Of a stretch of 64,000 nucleotides of DNA, positions 23,639-33,583 are shown in pieces. The notes under the pieces are model-generated. The model worked only from the letters and a program-made list of their open reading frames with translations. It did not search any database and had not been told where the DNA came from. The stretch lies in NCBI GenBank assembly GCA_037974665.1, contig CM075768.1, positions 66,677,816 to 66,741,815 of the forward strand, read 5' to 3'. Every line of letters begins with the position of its first letter. The stretch's first letter is position 1. The position numbers and the translations under genes were made by a program. Source of the stretch: Ehretia macrophylla (lineage: Eukaryota > Streptophyta > Magnoliopsida > Boraginales > Ehretiaceae).

Positions 23639-23757
23639 GGGTGTGATCATACCAGCACTAATGCACCGGATCCCATCAGAACTCCGAAGTTAAGCGTGCT
23701 TGGGCGAGAGTAGTACTAGGATGGGTGACCCCCTGGGAAGTCCTCATGTTGCACCCC
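23639..23757 (+). rRNA. 5S rRNA gene copy 35 (near-majority)
   Basis: Full length with only C6T and G108A, both at CpG sites. Among the best-preserved copies of the left block. Confidence 0.94.
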
Positions 23758-24314
23758 CTTTTTAATTTTTTTTCCTCCGTTTAGGGTTGCCAAGATACTT
23801 TATCCACAACATTTCTATTATCGAATCCCATGGCGCCTTGGGCAAGACAACTTCGCTTCACGTGGAGGCTGAGCCCGCAAACCGAGGGTGTAGTTCTTGT
23901 GACCAGGTCTCCGTCGCTCCGATGCCCATAACTTTTCATCCGTAAGGAGTTACGCGGCGCACAGCATACCGTTGGAAAGCTCTCCGAGAGCTCTACGACG
24001 CGGGCAGCAAGTTTGCTTGTTGTGTCCTTTTTGGAACCCAAAATCGAAAGTTTTCATCAGTTTCGGGCAACTTTTCTTATTAAGCTTTGTTTTTCTGTGC
24101 CGGATCGTACATCGTGAGCTGTTAAAACGACGCCAACCTAACTCGCTAGACTTTAGAGGGCCCTAAAATGCGTCGATCTCACGTCTAGTAAGGATGCTGC
24201 GTTGTTGAAGCGGATGGGTTTTTGTTAAGTCCATTGGGCCTTCCTAATGGGCCATCTCTCTAGGCTGGGACTGTGAACCGTTAACACAAAAAGGAATTCT
24301 ACCCCCACCATGAC

Positions 24315-24433
24315 AGGTGTGATCATTCCTGCACTAATGAACCGGATCCCATCAGAACTCCGAAGTTAAGCATGCTTGGGCGAGATTAGTACTAGGATAG
24401 GTGACCCCCTGGCAAGTCCTCGTGTTGCACTTC
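24315..24433 (+). rRNA. 5S rRNA gene copy 36 (diverged)
   Basis: Full length. Changes are G1A, C6T, A13T, A16T, C26A, G58A, G72T, G85A, G99C, C117T and C118T. Confidence 0.85.
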
Positions 24434-24993
24434 CCTTTTCAATTTTTTTTCCTCCGGTTAGGATTGCCAAGATACTTTATCCACCACATTTCTATTATCG
24501 AATCCCACGGTACCTTGGGCAAGACAACTTCGCTTCACGTGGAGGCTGGGCCCGCAAACTGAGGGCGTAGGGCTTTTGTCCAGGTCTCCGTCGCTTCGGT
24601 TCCCATAACTTTTGATCCGTAAGGAGTAACGCGGCAAACAACATACCGTTGGAAAGCTCTCCGAGAGCTCTACGATGGGGGCAGCAAGCTTGCTTGCTTT
24701 GCCCTTTTTGGAGCCCAAAATCGAATATTTTCATCAGTTTCGGGCCAATTTTCTTATTAAGCTCTGTTTTTTTCCGTCCTGCATCGATCGTCATGAGCTG
24801 TTAAAAGGACGACAACCTTACTCGCTGGACATTAGAGGGCCCTACAATGCGTCGATATCACGTCTTTCACGGATGCAGCGTTGTTAAAGGAGATGGATTT
24901 TTGTTATGCCCATTGGGCCTTCTTAATGGGCCATCTCTCTAGGCTGGGACTGTGACCCATTAATAGAAAAAGCAATTCTACCCCCAACATGAC

Positions 24994-25112
24994 GGGTGTG
25001 ATCATACCAGCACTAATGCACCGGATCCCATCAGAACTCCGAAGTTAAGGGTGCTTGGGGGAGAGTAGTACTAGGATGGGTGACCCCTTGTGAAGTCCTC
25101 GTGTTACACTCC
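24994..25112 (+). rRNA. 5S rRNA gene copy 37 (last before the retrotransposon)
   Basis: Full length. Changes are C6T, C57G, C67G, C95T, G98T, G113A and C117T. Only 77 bp of its spacer remain before the LTR at 25190. Confidence 0.88.
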
Positions 25113-25189
25113 CATTTTTAATTTTTTTTCCTCTGGTTAGGGTTGCTAAGATACTTTATCCACCACATTTCTATTATCGAATCCCACGG

Positions 25190-28100
25190 TGTGAGGCCCG
25201 ACCCCGAATTGCGTGCGATACCTCGTTTTGCGTGCCCTAAACTAGATTTGCGTGCCATGACCTAGGATTGAGAATTGTATTTAGTTTGTGTGCCTTGCAT
25301 TGAATTTCGTGAATCATATTGGGTTGCGTGCGTTTACTTCAAAAGTGTGTGCTCGTCTTGTAGTTCGTGTCCCACCTCGAAGTGCGTGCCCTAAACCTAG
25401 GAAAGCGTGTCTTCACGCTAATCAAGAAAGCATCTTACACGAAGCACTAGGCTATTAAACAATCCTACAAAATCCGCTAACAATATAATAATCCAAATTC
25501 CTTTCACTAGAAGACAAAAATGCACCAAAAACAAAACATTCTTTATTCTTTTTGCATTATTCTTTTTTTTTTTTGCACTTCCAATATACAATTAAATAAT
25601 GCTTAAGTTGACAAAATTCAGCATTCTTTAATGCCTTGGTCGACCATATCAACCTTTTTGCACAATCTTTGAACAACATAAATTAAATTTGGATGCAAGG
25701 ACAAAAAAAAAATGACATAAGGCATTAAAATAATTGCTCAATTCCTCTCATTTCCTCACCATACCCGACCAGCCTTTGCATGCCCATCCTAGCAATTTGA
25801 AAATAGTATATTGAAGACAAGAATGCAGATTTTGGACTGCCCAAGGACCGACCACAACCTCAAAAAAATTGCAAGGCCTTCATTTGTTGTCTTTCTTCAT
25901 TTCTCTTTCGGTTCTCTCTCTCTTCCTCTCATTTCTCTCTTCTCTCGGCTTTAGCTGCACATTACCACTTCTATAGCTTCTCTTCATTATATCATAGTCA
26001 GCCAAGCAAGCCACAAGCAAAAGAAATTCGGCCAAGCAACTAGAAGCAAGAAGAACTCATACAAGCTCACAAATCTATCCATTTTGGTCTTAGGTATGCT
26101 TTGCTAAGATTTCTTCCATTTCTTTTGGTTACAACCACATGCACACCCTCCTCACTAGCTAACTCAGTTGGGAATTAAAGGAAAACAAGCTATCTCTCTC
26201 GGCCAAAGCAAGAAAGAAGCTTCATTGGTGCATTTTCAAGAACATTCTGCATCTACCTGGTTGTTTTGATAAGGTGAGGGTTCAAAACTTTTGGAAAACT
26301 CTTTAAAACTTCACATGCATGACCATGAATGTGTGTATTTGCTTCTGTGCTTGAGCTATGTGGTCGTTCATGAGTTTAAACAACCATGCATGGCAATAAC
26401 TTGGCTTGAAAATGATACTAGACAAAGTCGAAATTTGAGACTGCTTCTGACCCGTCTGTTCGAGGCAATTTTTGGTTAAGCAAATGATGTTGAAATTGCA
26501 TGAAAATCCCTAGGTGACTAGTTTGGCCAATTTTGAACATTTTTCGCACAAATAAGCAAAGTCAAATTTTGGCTCTAAGGCCCTCAAAATGGCAAAATCA
26601 CGTAATATAGCTAAATCTGGAAAGTTTTGAGAAAAAGGAAGCAGTTTGGCAGATTTACTGCCCGTGTGGAACGAGATGATTTGGACATAACAAACGACAT
26701 CCAAAATGCGTTAAAATTTGTGTGCTGCTATATTTTTGAGTTGTGGACATTTTTTCCAGAAATAGGCTTAGGCTAAAAATGAACCTAAGGACCTCAAAAT
26801 CATGCAATATCGAAAGATAGGCAAATCTGGACAGTTTTGAGCAGTTCCACCATTTTGGCTATAACTAACGATCCAGAACTCCAATTGATGCAAGGTTTGT
26901 TTCTGATTTTAGTTAACTTCTTAAGCTTTAATTTGATATATTATTCACGGAATTTGGAGTTCATTTGCCTGCCCAGTGGATTGTGAGAAAACAGCTTATT
27001 GCAGTTAGGGTTTCAATTGACTATGTGCTTGGGAAAACTTGTTGAACCTCTTTTGTGGTACTAATTGCTTGGAATGGTAGTATTGGAATATTGTGTGGAC
27101 TGTATTGAATGTTGAGGATGGTGAATGAGACGATGCATGACTTTGGAATGATGATTGAGTTGATTTTGGGTTTTGATCGCACGATTTTGCATGAAAAGCG
27201 AACCCTAATGACTAGGAATTCTTGTTAAGTGTTAACCGGGGGTTATTGTGTGGAAAGTGTTCGTTGCGTGGGCTGCCCGTAAAATGTTTTATAGTTCCAA
27301 ATGTGAGTAGGCCATTGCATGTTGACAAATAAGCTTTTCTTGCACCCAAACCCCTTTGATATCCTCGCCTGTTGCATAAACTTATCACTTGATCCCGTGA
27401 GCTTCTTAATGTGTTATATGGCCTGTTTTATATGTGTTACATGGCTGCACGATTAATGTTCATATGACTCTATTTGCCTTCATGTGAAATTACTTGCCTT
27501 ATTGTGCTTCGTTGTCAACATGCGATCTTATAACTGCTCGGAGGCAACCTACTTTGTTGGCCTCCTAATGTGATATGATAAATGTTATAAATGTGCATTG
27601 CATACGAGGTTGCAACCTTTCGTGTGGCGTGGTAGTGTTTCACGCACGCCGGGCGGCATCGGGCTTGCCGGTGTTACCGTGACTACCATGGTCCAATTCC
27701 CTCTCTCGCTTGGCATTTCACCCTCGGAGAGTTGGGTCGTAGGTTTCGGGGTACATCCGGAGTACACCCGTTTGGGAGTGATAAATGGATTATTGAAGTC
27801 GGCCGCACCAAATAATTCGAAATTGAAATTGAGAGTAAATGCTCACCGTATCCTTGAAATGATTGGTAATTGTATCCGTTTCTCGATTTGTTTCTTATAA
27901 CTGCTTACCATATTATTTGTAATATGTGACATGTTTTAAAAAAGGGGTTTTCATAAAGTGAACCGGAAAATGAGGTTCAAAATTTATTTCTCGGTCCCCC
28001 TCGCTGGGTTCATAAGGACTCACGCTCTTTTATCAGTTCAGGGGAAGAGGGACAGGGACAGGAACATGAGGATAATGTACCTAATGACGAACCCCTTGAG

Positions 28101-28743
28101 TGATTGCGTGTTATTGTTGTTTTGGATGAACGTGATTCCTTGTGTCTTTTGTGCTCCTTGAAGACCATTTATCTTATGTTGCTTGCTGTTGCTAATGTAT
28201 AAGAGCCCCGTTGTAATTTGGAGTCTAATTTTGATTTGTACTTATTTTAGGTAGACCGCTACTAGACATGACACTACTTTGATCGTTTTGCTTTTACTAC
28301 CGCTAGTATCTATCACAGGTTATGATGCTTGGTTAAGGAATAGGTAAATGAACTTATCCAATCTCAATAGGTACTCGCTAATAAGCTATGATAAACAGGC
28401 ATATTTTGAAACGAGAATAAATGGACTAATGAGGCATAGTATTACGCTAGGTTATAAATCAAACGGGACGTCGAAATAACCAATAGGCAATTCAATTGTT
28501 GATTAAGTAGTAAATTCTAGTCGAGAATGAACTTGAATTGAAAGTTTTGAGGCTGTTAGTAAATTTAGGTCAAAACAAATAGCCCAATTACAGCCGTTAT
28601 GCTGCCGAATTTCTGGAAAAATTTTGAAGTCTAGAATAAAACGTTAAGTGTTAAACCTCCTAAAATGATTAAGAATGTGAAAGGACTTGAATGTTTAGAT
28701 CACACCCTAGTCTAACCTTTATAGGCCGGGTTGGGGCGTGACA
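25190..28743 (+). repeat. Chromovirus LTR 1
   Basis: About 3554 bp, starting TGTGAGGCCCGACCCC and ending GGGGCGTGACA, with its near-identical partner at 33533. Within it are a homopolymer-rich A/T zone (about 25540-25720), a CT-rich tract (about 25910-25960) and a GC-richer block (about 27600-27780) of the kind seen in Del/Tekay LTRs. The small ORFs inside (for example 27598-27900) recur in LTR 2 and resemble no protein I know; I read the LTR as non-coding. I cannot place the promoter or poly(A) site with confidence. Confidence 0.92.
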
Positions 28744-28754
28744 CCTTAGAAAAA

Positions 28755-28766
28755 TGGTATCAGAGC
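28755..28766 (+). other. Chromovirus primer binding site, copy 1 (tRNA-iMet)
   Basis: TGGTATCAGAGC, complementary to the 3' end of initiator tRNA-Met. It lies 11 bases after the end of the LTR, a longer gap than usual. Confidence 0.92.
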
Positions 28767-28978
28767 TTAGATTGCTTAAGCCGGGTTTAACTCTCGGACC
28801 ATGGGTTGAGCCCTAAGATAATTAGGATGACTTGTTTATGTGTTAAATGTGCCTTCTATGCTCTATGTGCTTAAGTGACTTATATGCCTTAAATGTTTTT
28901 AGAATTGTATCTATAATATGTTGCATATCTTATGCATTAGATTCTTAATTATCATATTTCAATAAATTATGCCTATAG

Positions 28979-30100
28979 ATGGCTGGCCCTAGTACTCTTA
29001 CTACTAATTGGAGCTGTGAACCTCAAGAGCCCGGGGATGCTTATCAGATTAATCCCGGTATAGCTATGTTTAATATGATGGCAACTGCCATGGATCGTGT
29101 GTCACGTGTGATGGAGCGTCAGGATGCTCGTGAGGCCAACAACAACATCAACAACAGGAATGAGGGTAACCATGGGAGACACAGCAGAATGAGGGAATTC
29201 CTTGACTTTCGCCCGTCTAAATTCTACAGGGAAGCTGATGATGAGAAAGCAGAGGCTTGGCTGTCCGAGATCGAGAAGATTTTTAGGCGACTTGATTATA
29301 CAGATGAAGAGAAATTGGAGTTTGCTGTATTCCTGTTGCACGGGGATGCCGAGCATTGGTGGCAGACTGTAGAGGCACTATGGGAGACTGATCAGACACC
29401 TCGCTTGTGGGGTAATTTTGTTAAGGCATTTAAGGAAAAATATGTGCCTGCAGTTTCTAGGCAGAGGCGGATCGAGGAGTTCATGCACTTGACCTAGGGT
29501 AATATGACGGTGGCCCAGTACGAGGCTCGTTTTGACCGACTGTCTCGTTATGCTCAGTATATGGTTTGTACTCCGGAGGCAAAAATGTAGAAATTTACTA
29601 TTGGTTTGAGGCCAGAGATTCAGGACCAGTTAACTTCTCACGACTTCGATACTTATTCTGCTCTCTTTGCTGCTGCTTCTCGAGTTGAGAAGAGGAAACT
29701 AGATGGAGCCGGTTCTAGTCAGCCGAGCAAGAAACCTTACCAGCCTCCAAGTCAGCAGAGGAAGTTTCAGAGTCAGAGTCGCAGTCAGGGCCAGAGCCAG
29801 AACAGACCAGGGAATAACCGTGGCCCGACTAAAGCGCCATCAGCCTCTTCCACCCGCGGATCCACAGGTAGTTCACATGCTTCTCAGACTGTTACTTGTT
29901 CTCACTGTAGCAGGAAGGGTCACACTGAGGCCCAGTGTTGGAGGAAATTGGGACGATGTATAAGTTGTGGCAGCGATCAGCACCGGGTTAAGGATTGCCC
30001 TAAATGGCAAGGGGGACAAAATCAGGTTAAACCAGCTGGTAGAGGCAAGACTCCAGTTCCTAGAGTCCAGGCTCGAGCTTATGCTATCGAGTGCGAGTAA
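28979..30100 (+). pseudogene. Gag region, copy 1
   Basis: Encodes the capsid/nucleocapsid part. The Gag core (retrotransposon gag family) runs from FLDFRPS to the REEF-like RIEEFMHLT segment, with WLSEIEKIF and the LLHGDAEHWW motif. A Q/S-rich linker follows, then two CX2CX4HX4C knuckles (CSHC...H...C and CISC...H...C) that bind RNA. Stops at 29495 and 29588 split the core from the knuckles; a TAA at 30098 separates Gag from protease. Confidence 0.9.
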
Positions 30101-30160
30101 ATTCCAGATGAGACCGCTGTTGTTGAAGGTACATTCTTCATACTAAATCAACCTGTTAAG

Positions 30161-32383
30161 GTGTTAATTGATCTGGGTGCTACTCATTCATTTATTACTC
30201 CCTTATGTGTGGAACGTGTGAAATTGAAAGTTGTATGTTTGCCGTACGAAGTGGAAGTTGGAACTCCAATGGGTTCTAAACTTGTAACTAGTTCAGCTTT
30301 TAAAGCATGTAGAATCCAAATTAAGGATAGGGAATTCCCGACCAATCTTATTGTATTACGTTTTCGAGATTACGAGGTCATTTTAGGGATGAACTGGCTG
30401 GCAAAACATCATGTTCACTTGGATTGCGGGGCGAAGATTATACCGTTCCAGGTCCCTGATCAACCGATACTAGAGGTTTTGGGCCGAAGAGATTTCACCA
30501 GGAGTTCCATCATTTCATCTACAAAAGCAGTGAAGTCCTTGAAGAAAGGATGCAGCGGATACTTGGCTTACCTTATCAACAAGCCGTCGGATAAAGCTAA
30601 GTTGGAGGAGATGCCTGTGATCAAAGACTATACAGATGTATTCCTTGAAGAATTACCCGGTTTACCCCCAAATCGGGAGATCAAGTTTGTTATAGAGTTG
30701 CTACCTGGCGCCCAGCCGATATCAAAAGCTCCCTATCGTATGGCACCGGCCGAGTTACAAGAATTAAAGGACCAATTGCAAGGATTGTTGAAGAAGGGGT
30801 TTGTGCAACCGAGTTCTTCACCGTGTGGTACGCCAGTTCTATTTGCTAAGAAGAAAGATGGAACGTTGAGGCTATGCATTGACTACGGAGGATTGAACCA
30901 AGTGACTGTCAAGAATAAATACCCACTTCCCCTGATTGACGAGTTATTTGATCAACTGCAAGGAGCCAAAGTGTATTTGAAACTCGACTTGAGGCAAGGA
31001 TATTATCAGTTGCGGATCAAGAAGGAAGATGTGCCTAAAACAGCTTTCAGGACGAGATATGGGCACTATGAATATGTGGTGAAGGCTTTGGGACTAACTA
31101 ATGCCCCTGCAGCCTGTATGGATTTGATGCATTGGGTGTTTCAACCCTACTTGGACCAATTTGTAGTGATATTCATTGATGATATTTTGGTATACTCGAA
31201 ATCGGAAGCGGAGCATGAGCAACATCTGCGCTTGGTATTGCAGAAACTTCGAGAGCATCAATTGTATGCAAAGTTTAGCAAATGTGAATTTTGGTTGCAG
31301 CAGATCGCATTTTTGGGGCATATCATATCCCAAGAGGGAATAGCGGTAGATCCAGCAAAGATCGATGCAGTGATGTCTTGGAAGAAGCCGGAAAATGTCA
31401 CGGAAGTTCGTAGTTTTCTTGGTCTAGCCGGCTATTATCGGAGGTTCGTGAAGGATTTCTCTAAGATTGCAGGACCGCTTACAAAGCTCACTCAAAAGAA
31501 AACCAAGTTCGTGTGGGATGATAAGTGTGAGAACAGCTTCCAAGAGTTGAAGAAAAGATTGACCACCGCACCAGTTCTTGCATTGCCTGAAGGGAGTCAA
31601 GGTTTTGTAATCTATAGCGATGCTTCGAAAGATGGATTGGGATGTGTGTTGATGCAAAATGGAAGAGTGATTGCTTATGCCTCTAGGAAACCAAAACCGT
31701 ATGAGATGAATTACCCGACGCATGATTTGGAGTTAGCGGCTATTGTGTTTGCACTCAAGAAATGGAGGCATTATCTGTGGGGTAACAAGTTTGAGGTATT
31801 TACCGATCATAAGAGCTTGAAATACTTGTTTTCTCAAAAGGAGTTGAATATGAGGCAAAGGCGGTGGATGGAGCTTTTGGATGATTATAACTGCTCAATT
31901 AATTATGTGCCCGGTAAGGCGAACATAGTTGCAGATGCCATAAGCAGAAAAGCAAGCATGGCGAAACTGGAAGTCAAGGTGCAGGAGTTGTTGGAGGAAG
32001 CGTTTCTATGGAAACCACAATTGACTCAGAAGGGGTTACTTTTTGCCACTACCCAAGTCCAGTCGACCTTGTTGTCTGAGTTACGAGAGGCTCAACAGAA
32101 GGACCAGCAATTTCAAAAGATTAAGGAAAGCAATGCAGATTTCAAGTCTCATGATGATGGTGTTTGGAGGTTTAGGAATCGGATTTGTGTTCCTAATGAG
32201 CCAGAGCTGAAAAAGAAGATTCTTGAGGAAGCGCATAATTCTAGATATACTATTCACCCTGGCGGAACAAAGATGTATCGGGATTTGAAGCAACACTATT
32301 GGTGGAATAACATGAAAAGAGAAATTGCGGAGTTTGTAGCACGGTGTTTGACTTGCCAGAGAATTAAAGCAGAACATCAATGA
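30161..32383 (+). pseudogene. Protease, reverse transcriptase, RNase H and integrase zinc domain, copy 1
   Basis: 740 codons open from the first Met. The protease site reads LIDLGATHS, where copy 2 has LIDPGATHS. The reverse transcriptase has [10 protein letters not shown] (residues about 275-284 of this stretch) and the active site FIDDILVYS (338-346). RNase H acidic residues are in SDAS (about 487), LELAA (524), FTDH (549) and VADAIS (592). The integrase zinc finger H-H-C-C is at about 692, 699, 729 and 732. The usual MPFGL motif of the family reads KALGL here, which would probably impair the enzyme. A TGA ends the stretch before the integrase core. Confidence 0.93.
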
Positions 32384-32404
32384 CCCGCAGGTTTACTTCA
32401 GCCG

Positions 32405-33142
32405 TTGGAGATTACCCAATGGAAATGGGAACATATCACTATGGATTTTGTTATGGACCTGCCTAGATCACGAAAGGGTCATGACGCCATTTGGGTTATA
32501 GTGGATAGATTGACTAAGTCGGCACACTTTTTACCGATGAACAAGGAGGATAGTCTTGAGGATTTGGGAGATATGTATGTGGCGGAGATTGTAAGACTGC
32601 ACGCGATGCCTGTGAGTATTGTATCAGATAGGGATCCTCGTTTTACTTCTCGATTTTGGAAGAGATTGCAGGAAGCTTTGGGGACGAAATTGAGTTTTAG
32701 CACGGCTTATCACCCTCAGACGGATGGTCAATCGGAGAGAACTATTCAGATTTTGGAGGATATGCTGAGGGCATGTGTGTTGGACTTCGGGAAAGGCTGG
32801 GAGAAATATCTATCTCTAGCAGAGTTCGCCTACAACAATAGTTATCAGGCCACGATCGGGATGGCCCCATTTGAGGCGCTGTATGGACGGAAATGTCGAT
32901 CACCAATTTACTGGGATGAAGTAGGTGAGGCGAGGACTTTTGACCCGACCCTTTTACCTGAACTGATGAAAACTGTTGATAACATCCACCTCATCCGGAA
33001 ACGGATGCTTACCGCCCAGAGCAGGCAGAAGAGTTATGCAGACCGACGGAGATGGAGTCTCGAGGTTGAGGTTGGCCACAGGGTGTTCTTGAAGATATCA
33101 CCCCGGAGGGGACTGATTAAACATGGCAAGGGTGGAAAGTAG
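32405..33142 (+). pseudogene. Integrase catalytic core, copy 1
   Basis: Contains the DD35E triad: D in ITMDFV (about residue 14), D in IVSDRDPRF (75) and E in GQSERT (111), with 35 residues between the last two. The [20 protein letters not shown] segment is typical of plant Ty3/gypsy integrase. It is bounded by a TGA upstream and a TAG at 33140 downstream. Confidence 0.92.
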
Positions 33143-33190
33143 AGCCCGAGATTTGTAGGACCGTTTGAGATAGTTGAGAAGGTTGGCAAG

Positions 33191-33583
33191 TTGGCGTATC
33201 GCCTAGCACTACTCCAGAACCTCCCCAATATTCATGACGTCTTTCATGTGTCGATGCTGCGGAAGTATCATCCTGACCCGTCGCATATCTTGGAGCCAGA
33301 GCCGTTGCAGCTTCGGGAAAACTTGTCTTACGAGGAGAAGCCCATTCGGATCCTAGACCAGCAGGATCGGGAGTTGCGCAACAGAACTATACTGATGGTG
33401 AAAGTGCTGTGGGATCATCATGGAGTTGAAGAAGCAACGTGGGAAAGGCGAGACCAGATGGAGCAGCAATATCCAGCATTATTTCAAGGTAATATTGATT
33501 TTCGGGACGAAATTCTTTTAAGGAGGGGAGGATGTGAGGCCCGACCCCGAATTGCGTGCGATACCTCGTTTTGCGTGCCCTAA
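33191..33583 (+). pseudogene. Integrase C-terminus and chromodomain, copy 1
   Basis: Starts with the FHVSMLRKYHPDPSH segment that precedes the chromodomain in plant chromoviruses. The chromodomain itself (about 33326-33490) has the order PIRILD, VKVLWDHHGVEEATWE and YPALF. Chromodomains of this group are thought to steer integration to heterochromatin, which fits a home in a 5S array. The frame reads through the polypurine tract and 51 bases into LTR 2. Confidence 0.88.
33520..33532 (+). other. Chromovirus polypurine tract
   Basis: AAGGAGGGGAGGA immediately before the TGTGAGG start of LTR 2, the plus-strand primer position. Confidence 0.88.

Larger units (their letters stand above)
1..25189 (+). 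repeat. 5S rDNA tandem array, left block (units 1-37)
   Basis: Head-to-tail 5S rDNA, all genes on the + strand. Unit lengths are mostly 676-679 bp, with a short class of 662-665 bp and one unit of 604 bp. Bases 1-239 are the tail of a spacer whose gene lies outside the window. Each interval of about 558 bp between genes is the same spacer: T-run terminator, telobox-like TTAGGGTT, a long unique middle part, an AGCTCT palindrome, a GCCCATT hairpin and an A-rich stretch before the next gene. I see no other gene in these spacers except the TRIM insertion in unit 22. Gene variants below are numbered 1-119 on the window's majority sequence. By that numbering the A box is about 50-64, the intermediate element about 67-72 and the C box about 80-98. 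The block ends where an LTR starts, 77 bp after gene 37. Confidence 0.95.
28979..33583 (+). pseudogene. Chromovirus gag-pol polyprotein, copy 1, interrupted by five stops
   Basis: A single frame of 1535 codons without any frameshift, counting through stop codons. Domains by codon: Gag core about 75-170, two CCHC zinc knuckles about 307-320 and 327-340, aspartic protease with D at about 398, reverse transcriptase with FIDD at about 732-735, RNase H, integrase and a chromodomain near the end. The breaks are TAG at 29495, TAG at 29588, TAA at 30098, TGA at 32381 and TAG at 33140. The aligned parts of copy 2 have sense codons at the first three (CAG, TGG, GAA), so those arose in this copy. CAG to TAG and TGG to TAG are C-to-T or G-to-A changes. 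The frame has no stop before the LTR and ends inside LTR 2. Confidence 0.93.

Noticed and set aside
25910-25960. CT-rich tract in LTR 1 as a promoter element
   Set aside because: Pyrimidine tracts can lie near plant transcription starts, but I see no clear TATA box at the right distance and cannot support a start site.
27598-27900. 100-codon ORF in LTR 1, conserved at 35943-36245 in LTR 2
   Set aside because: Conservation follows from the LTRs being copies of each other. It lies in a GC-richer block typical of Del/Tekay LTRs and resembles no protein I recognise.
28979-33583. Endogenous pararetrovirus or other plant virus origin for the reverse transcriptase region
   Set aside because: LTRs, an initiator-Met primer site, DD35E integrase and a chromodomain identify a Ty3/gypsy chromovirus. 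There is no movement-protein-like domain.
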